Made by a program: the position numbers and the translations under genes
Notes under the pieces: generated by a model
The model's database searches: none
What the model was told of the DNA's origin: nothing
The model's input: the letters and a program-made list of their open reading frames with translations, nothing else
Part shown: piece after piece, positions 27,290 through 37,839 of the stretch
Numbering within the stretch: position 1 is the first letter of the stretch
Layout: each line of letters opens with the position of its first letter
NCBI RefSeq assembly: GCF_000002995.4
Contig: NW_025062475.1
Span: 11,350,187 to 11,414,186 of the forward strand
Source: Brugia malayi
Lineage: Eukaryota; Nematoda; Chromadorea; Rhabditida; Onchocercidae
Direction: 5' to 3'
Length of the DNA: 64,000 nucleotides

Positions 27290-30200
27290 CCTCGTCAGCA
27301 ACAATTTTCAGAGCCTCCGTCGGACTGTCTTGCATTTTCGACATAGCTGTAGCTGTTTCGGACAAACCGGAACTAGGAGCAGACTGCTCAGATGGTGAAC
27401 TCCTAGGTGATGGTTGTCGTTGTGGTGCTAGTGCCATCCAACGGCCTGATGATGAAGGTGGTGGCATGAAATTAGCACCACTCAACACTGACGGTATCAT
27501 TCGAGGTAGAGCTACCAGCGGTCTAAATTGATTTCTGCAATTGTCAATCTTTCAGGAAACAAGCTATCTTACAGTATATATCTACCGCTTCTAAATCTGT
27601 GAAATCACTCGGAAAGAAAATCAATTTCAAGTATAAGTGAGTTACTTGGTGCGAACTATTCAATTCCCGTCTCAGTGCCGCTGGATCAAAAATCAAAGCA
27701 GTAGACGAGTACTGATAATCTTGCGCCGTAACAATATCAGGCAGCTTCAAAGGGAAAACTACAAAAAGAAAAATATAGGTCAAAACACAACTACCACCTC
27801 AGTTTACTAAAATTTCAATACGCACCATTTTCAACCAATCAAAATCCACAGCTTCAATTTGCTTGAAGTTGGAAGACATGATCATATATATGATCACAAC
27901 ATCATCAGCAATGGTCCAAATCACCAATAGTTCAATTATTCAACAGATTAAAATGGATCCTTGACAAAATCTTAGGATATACGCTAAATTTCTAAGGAAT
28001 CTTAACTGCACTACTATGCAGCCAACAAGATTTGCTCTAACCTTGGTGGATGATGCATTACATTTCGTGGATCGGGTAGCAATGGTCGTCGGCCGGGTAA
28101 CATTGGCGGCATACCACCCATTCCTCGAAAAAGTGATGGTGGTGGCTCAGCTGGTGATTTCAGAATTGATTTCGGTTTAGGTGGAAATATCGAAGATGTT
28201 CCAGCAGATGAAGACGACGATGTAGCCGTTACTGTGGTTGCTGTTGTTGCTGCTGATAATGATGTTGAAGAAACTACTTGCATCGTTGAAGAGCTCAAAC
28301 TTTGACCAACGTTTAAATGCGCACCGGAAGATGATGGGGTAGCTACAGCTGGTGTTGTTGTTGTTGTTGGCGTCGGGCTTTCACATTTTTCATTTTCCAT
28401 TACCTAATTCATTTTCTACATTAAGTAAAAACTAAAACGGATCAGAAACATAAATTTCAATTCCTCATGTAAATGAACCAAATTTGTAAAATGTTCATTG
28501 CAATAAATAAAGTTCAAGATATACATTTATTATTATTATACAATAATCAAACTTGAAAAGTTGCTGTAGCAAAGTTTATTCCCTTTTTAATACGCCTTAT
28601 ATAACTTGCATTACCCATCTAAATTATATGATTGCATAATTTTTTACACCATTAAAAATAGTACTAGTTTTAAGGCACTCCTTTTTCATTTTGAAAAACA
28701 CTTTGGTACCTTTGGTATCTTAAAATTTTTCAGGCTAGCAAATGCAAGTGCCTGTGGAAATTCAACTTTTGGTGAAATTGTCGCTGTTTTCTGCTCACTT
28801 AATGGTCGATCCAGTTTCAGCTTCTGAAAGAATCAATAAGTCTGTACAGAACTGATTTTCTCCAACTTTATTGTGTTAATACTTTTGAGTTTAGAAGTGA
28901 TTTCTTTTGTGTCACTAAGATGCAAGAAATATTTTGTAGCATCGGAATACAGTTATATCAAAGTTCGTTCAATTTAACAACATACCTTACTACTGCTACT
29001 ACTAAGTTCACCCTTACGCTCTCTTTTACCCGCCTTCCGAGCACGTTCATCTGGGGCAGATCGATTTTTCTCTTTCAACTGTTTTTGTCGTAACAGTGCT
29101 TTTTCTTCCTTTGATCTTGATGAAGAAGGAGGCTGGCCAACCAAGCGCATAGACCTGGTCAGGACATAAATTTTGGGGATGGAACCGGTAATAATAAGAA
29201 ACAAATTGTTAAGAAGCAAACAAATTTATAATTTAAGCAAAAAGCTCTAAATAAATTAGGGACAAAATCAAATGCACTAACGGTGGCACACCACCCGATG
29301 AAGACTGCGATGGTCCAGTAGATGGTCGCGTAGATGCTTGCTGTTTCAATTTAATCATTATTTTCAACTCTGAACCATAACCCGGTTGTTCTGCATTCAT
29401 CTTTGCCAGATTTGGTGACATTCGTGCCCCAGGAGATGATGTTGATAATGATGGACTATCACGCTTAGCAGGAACTGGCTGCAGTATAATCAATCATTAT
29501 GCAAATCAGATGTAAAATTTTCAGTAACATATTAGTTTTCATTACTTTTTCTTCTACATTGTCAACCATCAAGAAAGAAATGGTATATTTTCATGATGCT
29601 ACACTCATTTTTTCGACGTGTATTATGGCCTAAAGCACGGGGAAGCGGAATCAATTTTTTTTTTCTTTTTTTTGATGCCTATGACGAAAAGAATTTAGTG
29701 TTATTGTGTGCGCATAAATTATTTATTTCTAAAACACGCTAAAATGCCAAAACGTGAAATAAAAAATTCCCAATATGAAATATTTTTTTCCGTTTCAGTC
29801 GGATTCAGATAAAACTTAAAAAGCATCACCTCAGGCGGTTTACTAACTGGTTCCGATTCATCGTCATATAAATCTGAGGCCAAATACGGATTTGATGTTG
29901 TCGAACTGCTACTGCTTGCCGGTGCTGTTTTACAGTGTAACTTTCCTACAACAGCTTCCAGACTTCCTTTGCGCGCTTTATGGGCTAAGAGTGCCGCTGA
30001 TTGCATTGAACTGTTACTGGTTGATGTTGGAGATGAACTAGTTGGAGGTGTAAGTTCCGCTGCTGGAGCACTGAAAACAGAAACATAAAAAAGTCCAAAA
30101 ATTATTATGTTTCAGAAATAAAACAAAGTACATTTTCAGCATAAGACAAAATCAAAATATTAAGCATCGAAAAAAAAAAAGCGTTAAATTATCCAAACAA

Positions 30201-33200
30201 CCATTATTATTCAAACTAATGCATGGTTATAATTCATTCTTCAAATACCCAAAAATTAAGGTAAAAATAAACTGAAAATGATACAGTCAGTAAAATGAAA
30301 AAAGGAAGAAAGAATAAATTAAAATATGGATACAATAAATCACTGGAACGTCTCATTTTATGGGAACGGAAATATTGTTGATGGAAGAGATAAGAAAAAA
30401 GTGTTTATAAATTTTGAAAAATTTTCAATTTTCGAAAATTTATAAAATCATACAACGCGATATGACTCTCATAAAATGACGCATGCTTTCTTTTATACAG
30501 TCGAAGATAAGTAAAATCATAAAAAAAACTTTCCATGAATACTAAACTTCTGAGACACACACGAATGGAATATACCTGGATGGAATGGATGGAAGACATG
30601 AAGCGGTAGTTAAGGACGAACACTTATTAACCATTGGTAAAGTTGCCGATGAAGATGAAAGATTTCCGACAACGGTTGTCTGTGGCACCGTAGCACTGCT
30701 ACTCACAGTAAGCTGAGATGACGGCTGCGGTATGGCAGTAGTACAGACAGGAGGCGGTGGGTCAGTTTCATCATCGGATGATTCTTCAGTTCCATCGAAT
30801 TCAGATGCTTCTGATCGGTTTTCTTGCGACAAGCTGACTAAAAATGAAGAAAATGATTTCTGATGAGTTGATTAAAAAAGAGAAAAAAAAAGAAAAAGGT
30901 AATATAACTAATAAGTTCAAAAATTTTCGACTACACAAAGTTCAATAATTTTTACAATTTTATATTTAGCATTCAGGAGAGAATTCGCCGAATAACTTCA
31001 AGCAGATTTTATAAAGCATTATTTTGCTACAACAGTATTAGTTTTATTTCACTAATCAGATCGTTAATTGTTGTTTAACTCTTGAATTTGGTAATTCGTA
31101 ATAAAAGATTTAATGTCGAAATAAAAATCCATTAACTTTATTCTAATAAATAATTCCAAGTGTTTTCATTACCAGGTGGCATTTGTGAAGGATAAACTGG
31201 CATTTCAGAGAACGAACGTTGTAACATAGGGCGATTTAAGGCAAATTGATGTGAATGTGCAGGAGACGCAGGCATATGAGCAGCTTTACGTGGTCTTCGA
31301 GGACGCCTCGCTGTCGAAGTCCCTATAAAATAGAAATTTTTTTCATGTCAAAAACTAACCCTAATTTTATAGTTAGGATTTCATAGGAACACTAGAAACT
31401 GACATAAACATTACATTCCAAATGATCTTAAATGTATTTCCCAATCAAAAAATACATTACCTCGAGGCTTGCGAGTCGGAATATTCATACCACGAAACAT
31501 CAAACCAGTATTCTGATCAAGAATTGGTCGAGCAGGATCCAACATCCGGTCACCTACATTTCCTGCCTTACGACCTCGACCTCGCCGCTTCAGAGTCGGC
31601 TGAGCACTCAATGGACCTCTCGTACTTTGCACAGCTGCAAAAGGATATGGACTTTGTCCTGCTTCTGGAAAATGAAACTGTTGAGCTGGTGTTCCCATCG
31701 AACCTGCTGAGTTCATACGAGGTGGATCATCAAATTCAAAGATATCTGTAGGATTGCTCATCGGCGCTTGCTGCTGAAAACGTGAACCATCATTCTGTAC
31801 GAAATTACGTTTTTTATAACAATTATCGTAATTTGCATGTTTACATAAGTGATAACTTTTTAACTTATTAATTTCTTTTTTTTTTTTTTTTTTGTATCCT
31901 TTAATTCTTTTTTTTTCTAGCTCCTTTCAGATTTTTGCTTTTTAACTAAATATTCTTACATATTATGTCACTGCTCAACTCACTAAATATTACGCAAAAA
32001 TTCCAAACACAAAATGAACCGCAAGACGTTGGCGCGCAATATCGAGCGGCGAAAGCTGTGAAAAATTTCCCGCTTGGGAAGCACGATAACGTTCGCTTGC
32101 TGGAGACGGCGATTGCGGCGGTATCTGTGGCCGAAGTCTTTGGTTCTATAAAATGATAAAATTAAACCTGCTTCAACAATTTGTGAAGGAATTACTTTCA
32201 ATCATAAGTTCTAGGAATCTTAAGAGAGATACAATTCTAAATTCAGTTCACTTATTACGTACAGACAGTTATCCTTGAATATTTAGAATCACTAAATCAT
32301 ATTTTCCTTTTCACTTCCACCACAAAAAAATACTTGCCTCATTAGTAGATGGTGAACAACGTTCTACAATTGATGAGTGGCTACTGTGCTCGGAAACATT
32401 TGATTCACCATCATCAATACTTGCTGCCATGTCACATATTGCATCCTTCAACATTTGAATAAATCTCCCGAAAAATCACCAGAAAAGTCATTTTAAGTTA
32501 AAGTACGTTTGCCTAAATTCGAATAATCAAAATCTCCCCCACCAATGTTCTTAATATTCAAAGTAATTCGTCCAATCCATTCATCTCTGATCTTAGCTCC
32601 AAAATAGCAACTTAATGATTACAATAATGGTAACTGCCTTCCTTCTTACACTTCTGCATATCAAGTAACTTCAGTGCGACGCAGATGAAGTGGGAAAATG
32701 GAAGATGTTTCGCGAAGAATTGTCAAATATTCTATTTCTGCAGAAACTGCAATGATGAAGACTCAAACTTTGAAACTATAAGCAGTATAACTTTCCGAAT
32801 CATTAACCGGCTGCAAATTGTGTGCATCAGCACAAAAAATCCCCATTTTGCAGTAATTGAATTATGTGTAAGTCTGCTCTTCTTCTTGACTGAGAATATG
32901 TTCCATCTCATTTTTCTGTCATTTCATTGCACTTTATATCAAATGCTACCTTTCAGATGTATCCAATTTTAGGTATAAAAAAAGAGTTTTAACTTGTCTA
33001 TTATATAGGTTTTCACTTGCAGATACTTCAACTTCCATTCCTGTCATTCCGGAACAGAACACGAATTAAAACATCCACATAACGCTGTATCAAAGCCACA
33101 GAAATTAATAAGCAGAATAGGTTTGTGCTTACTTTCAAAGAATAGAAACTAAATGTTGACTCGATCATCCCGTCCTTTACCTCTTAATGACATCGTAAGG

Positions 33201-36200
33201 AATGTTCTGTGATCCTATTAACCTATCACTGTTAAATGCACGAAGTACAGATTGATGTTGATTCACTATAATCATAATTGACTATAAGTCCTGCCATATA
33301 TCATATTTGTTTCATTAGGTTTAAAATTCCCACCACTGGATATGAATTTGCAGAATTTTCGGAAAATTTAGAACAGAAATAATGTACCAGGACAGAGAAG
33401 GCATTGATCGTCATCGTATTTTCAGAATGGATACGACTCGTACGTGGTGCAAGCATTTCGTTACGTGGAGGTGCCGTACATTGTTGCGCTCCGTTCATGG
33501 GTTTCTGAGGTGGTATCAGTTCTTCTATCTTTTCAAGCTCTTTAAAAAGTGCTAATAAAGACAGTGGTGATTGCCTTCCTAAAGCGTTGCTATCACATGA
33601 ACAATTAAGACTAATTCGTTCATCCACCACGTATTCATGTTCTGTTTTGTTGTAGTTAATACTGTTGTCCGTTATGTTTGGAACAAACAACCAAGATTGT
33701 GATATTTTAACGTCGCAGTTATTATCAACATTTTCGCTCATCACAAATGGTTTTTCAAGCGCAGCCAACGAAATGGCTCCTCCACGCCGCAAAACACTTC
33801 GCATCATTACTGCCAGCGACCAACTTCTGCAGAAAAAAGAAACATTAAATTATAATTTATTGAATTAATTAAATGAGTTCTTCCTAAAAAACATATATGT
33901 ACAGATATTGCGTAAAACCTTTCGAGGTTTCAGTACAAATTTTGAAATGACTGCCATTCCAAACTAGTAATATTTTTTGCAAGAAAAAAAAATATCAAGC
34001 CTTACTTTGCAAGAATAGCTGTGGCATGCTGTGATTCGGGAAGTACCGCTCCATTTATTACGCATTCTAGTGAAACATTAATATTTGACGGAGATACAGC
34101 GACACGTGCTAAAAATATTTTTTTCTTTATTTTTCGAAAAACCAGGCGTTAAAAACAATTTAGAATCGTTTAGTCTGCCCATTATAATCTTGAAATTACT
34201 ACCATCCAATATTCCAGCAGGACTATTAGCTACCTGCTTCCTAGCAACTTTTTGCACTAACCCAATATCCACACAATTTTTTAAAAAGCGATAAATACTT
34301 TCTTCCCATTATTCTACATGCATAACTCTCTTTACTGAAAAGAAAGAATTTCAGCACAAAAACGATATTTCCGGAAGTATTACCTATAAAGAAATTCTTT
34401 TTCAGATAAAACTGGAGATCAAAACAGTCGATGTACGAAGATGCAATATGAATATCAACAACATTTTCATCAACACATGCACTACGACTATGTGCTCTCA
34501 CAAGACTCTCGAAGAAGGCATTATGAGCCAGTTGTGTTCGAATGATACTCACAAGAAAAACCACATCTTGCAAATGAGCAAATGGTATCTGTAAGGATTA
34601 GAAAAGTTACTCACAATATAATACTTGAATCTTGACTTGAATCTTAACAATAACTGAACTCGTTTTAAACTTTAGGAATATTCATAGACAGTTTTCGAAC
34701 AAACCACTGACTGCTTAAGCTTATTGATGTTAGTCAATTCACCTGTCTTAAAATACCATCTTCCTGCGAAGACTTCATGGAGTCATCAAAAATATAATGT
34801 TGTGTCGAACAGCCTGGTAAACGAACAAAAAGATCATGACATTCCTGCAAGAATTTAACTATCAGCAACAGAAATAAGCAGATGCAGAAATTGTGGCGAA
34901 AAAACGGAAAAGCAAATTTATCGTGTTTGCTTTCTTTTCGCAAACGTTGCATAAAAATGCCCATAAATATGGAACTATCCAAAACAAATACATGAAACAG
35001 ATGCCCACCTCATTTTCATTCAACAAATACTGATACAAGTTATACGAGCCTTCAACATTCAACTGAACTGAGGCAATTTTAGAAAGCTTTTTGATTGCAG
35101 CTGATGAAAATATAATTGGTCTTGAAAATCGCAAACAAAATGCTGCCGGTAACTGACGGCCTGATACAGCATTGCGCCACTCCCCACTATAAAAAATATT
35201 AAAATCATTAAATCTTTATGGAAAATTTCTGCATGTAAATGTCAACGAGAAAATAAAATTCATGCATACTGGGCAAAAAGCGTAGTATCGGAGAAGAAGT
35301 TTGGAGTTGAACTCGAAACAACACATAATTGAAGATATGGCTCCACATCATACAATACTGAAACAATCAATGGTGATGTGGTGTCTATCTCAGAAATGAT
35401 ATCACTAAAAGGATGACAGGAATGATATCACTAAAAGGATGATCAAGAATGCACCCTAATAAAAAAAAAAAGATTCAAATTGAACAATCCCTACCATTTA
35501 TTCCTATTTCTCAAAACTAAACTAAGGACACAGCTGAAAAAGAAACAATCAAACAGTTCTAATATCTCAAGTCTTAATCGAAGTTTGGTAAATCTACTGA
35601 ACTAAAATTTTGTATGTACTATTAGTTAGCAATATATTTCAGTATATATGTTACATCTTGCAAAATATGTCAAACTTAGGATTTTCAACTTCACGATTTT
35701 TCAGTATACAGCAATTACCTTGCTCAAAAGTCTTTCAGAATTACCTTGTTCATCGGTAGGAGATATAATACCACCCGAAGCAGCATCTAAGAATATCACA
35801 GGTTCGACGAACGGGTAAATGGTGAATGGAGTTGATTCGGTTCGTGGCTTACAGAGACCCAAAATACCACCGTTTATTTGTTCAAAAATTGATGGAGCAC
35901 TTCCAGACATATTCAGTAGATCTTTTTCAGCGTACTCCAGTGATCGCAAACAATATATCTTCTCGTCCCTGAAAAAAAATTTTTCACTTGATTAGATTTT
36001 GACAAAATCTTGATCATATATCAGTATATAAAGAAAATATTAAACAAGATATCAGGATAGCATTGTTTATTTATAATCATTTCATGATAAGTGGAAAAAA
36101 TAGCTGTCAAAAGCATGAAGCAAGAAATTAAACACAGATAGAAACTCATAACAGTACCTCGACAAATCTGATGGAACAAGATGAAACATAGCTGTCAATG

Positions 36201-37129
36201 CTGTGTGGATCAGATCCCATCTGTTTCGAGAAACGTAAAGCCGAAGCGCTTGCGCTTCCACTGCCCGCTCACCAAACCAAGATACTGAACAACTGGTAAT
36301 TTGTTGCCCGTCAAGAGAGACAGTAATTTCAAGTGAAAAATCTGCATTTCGAATCTTGTAATATCCTGGATGAGCTTGGAAATCACTTCTGAAGTAAATA
36401 ACTATAAAAATATCTAAAAAAGCACACTGTATTTTCTAGGATATTTTACAACTCTTTTATATAACCATTTACTATGTACCACTTACGACAAGCTTTCAGC
36501 AAGATGCCTTAAATGTGTAGATAGATCACGGTCACTGTCTGATGGCATATATTTTCTCATATCAGCTGCTGCCTGCATCAAATCCTCCTTGTCATCAGCA
36601 CTGAGTACAAAACGTTTCTCCTAAAAAATATCATAGTTCCTAATTTCTCAAATTTCTTCAAACTATCATTTGTTTTTTAATCTATTACGTTTAAAAGAAC
36701 TTCAATGGAACTTGAAAAGTGGTACTAAAAACTACAGTGAAAGACTAAAAAACAAGGCAGTTAATATATCTCTTTAATAGTTGAAAATATATGAAATTTT
36801 AAGTTAATTACTGCAACGGAGATAAGCAACTTGTAATACCTTTTCAGAATATGATAATTAGAAAAACAAAGTCACTGAAGTCTAAAATGTTTGAAGTCTC
36901 GAAATTGCAAAAGACAAATGTCACAAAAAAAACCTACCATAAGATTTCGACGTAGAAGTTGTGACAAATAATCCCATGAAAATTTAAGTGATGTTTGTCG
37001 AATTTTCTCAAGACGGATTTCCTCTTCAACCTCTTCCAAGCTCAAATCAACTGCGCTATATTTATCACACTGAGCACTATTCATTACCGGCTTCTGTTCT
37101 TGTCTTTCCATAATGTCTTCCTTTTCCAT
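27285..37129 (-). CDS. MED1: Mediator of RNA polymerase II transcription subunit 1 (MED1)
   Basis: Nuclear Mediator middle-module subunit linking activators to Pol II. My exon chain is 36938-37129, 36487-36620, 36158-36388, 35745-35968, 35270-35357, 35009-35186, 34743-34844, 34384-34588, 34006-34108, 33388-33826, 32338-32445, 32020-32145, 31461-31794, 31173-31322, 30576-30837, 29830-30070, 29282-29478, 28986-29154, 28710-28823, 28042-28403, 27285-27534, giving 1402 aa (human MED1 has about 1580). The MED1 domain spans about residues 1-520. Characteristic blocks are LPAAFCLRFSRPI, IPFAHLQDVVFLVSIIRTQL, the N-V-S-L-E-C-V-I block, and VMMRSVLRRGG. An LSQLL (LxxLL-type) motif lies at 55-59. The tail is disordered and Ser/Pro-rich, with basic RRGRGRK and RRPRRPRK patches. 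All junctions close in phase. Weaker junctions are exon 4/5 (duplicated acceptor), 10/11 and 12/13 (weak donor). Exon 11 uses a GC donor. The N-terminal identity is firm; the tail belongs to the gene by phase continuity. Confidence 0.85.
27544..27885 (-). CDS. Coding-like two-exon ORF nested in the last MED1 intron, unrecognised
   Basis: Within the 507 bp MED1 intron, ATG at 27885 opens a frame containing SSNFKQIEAVDFDWLKM. Splicing GC|GTATTG at 27822 to TTTTTGTAG at 27758 keeps the frame into LPDIVTAQDYQYSSTALIF, then DPAALRRELNSSHQ, and on to a stop at 27544, for about 92 aa. Codon choice (GCG GCA CTG AGA CGG) and peptide composition look coding, unlike the other introns of this gene. Neither part can be spliced into the MED1 frame: a cassette exon would break phase or meet a stop. 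It could be a small independent gene, a remnant, or an alternative terminus of MED1. I do not recognise the family and assign no function. Confidence 0.3.
35397..35450 (-). repeat. Tandem duplication at the MED1 exon 5 acceptor region
   Basis: A block of about 26 bases (plus-strand core ATGATATCACTAAAAGGATG) occurs twice in a row. Each copy carries a minus-strand CTTTTAG acceptor. Neither copy keeps the MED1 frame from the exon 4 donor, so I use the TTTCAG acceptor at 35358-35363 instead. Confidence 0.75.
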
Positions 37130-37136
37130 GATCGTT

Positions 37137-37142
37137 CTGAAA
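37137..37142 (-). promoter_or_regulatory. Probable SL trans-splice acceptor of MED1
   Basis: The minus strand has TTTCAG seven bases before the MED1 ATG (TTTCAG, AACGATC, ATG). This is a canonical nematode acceptor with no upstream coding frame, which also supports the chosen start. Confidence 0.6.
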
Positions 37143-37816
37143 TTTGGCCTCCATCAAATCTCCAAACGTTTAATTTTGTGTGAAAACTTTCACTTGACAA
37201 TATCATATATTCCACATATACTTTAATATCACACCCGTCATTCAACTATTAGATTAGTTCATAGTATATTATGTGTTTAAAAATGCTACTAGCTTTCACA
37301 GATTCTACGTGAAAAAATCAACGGATGCAACGTGCATACAGATGACGCGTACGTGACACGCGCACAGAACACAAACGTCACGACAGTTCACAAATCGATA
37401 TTGATATGCTTAGACGATATAATTGCATTGAGTCATCTCTCCGCTATCAAACCAGTCTTCCAAAAACTGAATAGTGAGAGTGTCGGAAAGATTGAAAAGA
37501 ATTGAGTATGTAGGAGAATAGCACAGTGGTCAAGGAGTATCAGAGAGTAATGAGATTTGGGAAATACTATTGGATTTGAAGATTGGGAGAGATTAGCAGT
37601 TAGCTAATTGTGCAGTTAATTAAGTGTGACAGTATTATCAATGATGGGAAGTTGGAGAGAGAGTTAACTGGATGAGAGACGTCAAATACAAAGTGGACGT
37701 GATACGTTTATTACGCTTGGTTTAATTGCTGTTACGTCAGATGCAAAATGAACAAAGTCGACGTAATATGTTTACGACGTTTAAATTTATCGTTATTACG
37801 TGTGAAAAAGGAGTAC
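37143..37816. promoter_or_regulatory. Divergent MED1 / UBXN4 intergenic promoter region with repeated bZIP-like cores
   Basis: About 0.7 kb separates the two start codons. It contains several ACGTCA/TGACG cores: TGACGCGTACGTGACACGCG near 37342, AACGTCACGAC near 37375, GACGTCAAATAC near 37678, TTACGTCA at 37732-37739 and GACGTAAT near 37760. Part of 37679-37801 looks like a diverged tandem duplication preserving the ACGT cores. CRE/ATF-type binding is an inference from the motif. Confidence 0.4.
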
Positions 37817-37823
37817 ATTGTAG
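37817..37823 (+). promoter_or_regulatory. Possible trans-splice acceptor of UBXN4
   Basis: ATTGTAG lies 16 bases before the ATG at 37840; a second AG (GGCAG) ends at 37827. There is no polypyrimidine TTTCAG, so this is less certain than the sites at the other genes. Confidence 0.3.
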
Positions 37824-37839
37824 GCAGAGAAGAGGAATT

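Noticed and set aside
27274..27531. 85-codon plus-strand ORF
   Set aside because: Antisense shadow of the last MED1 exon.
31422..31751. Plus-strand ORFs of 92 and 109 codons
   Set aside because: They are antisense to MED1 exon 13, whose minus-strand frame joins its neighbours in phase.
32685..32972. 95-codon plus-strand ORF inside a MED1 intron
   Set aside because: AT-rich intron translation, opposite strand, no motif and no splice context.
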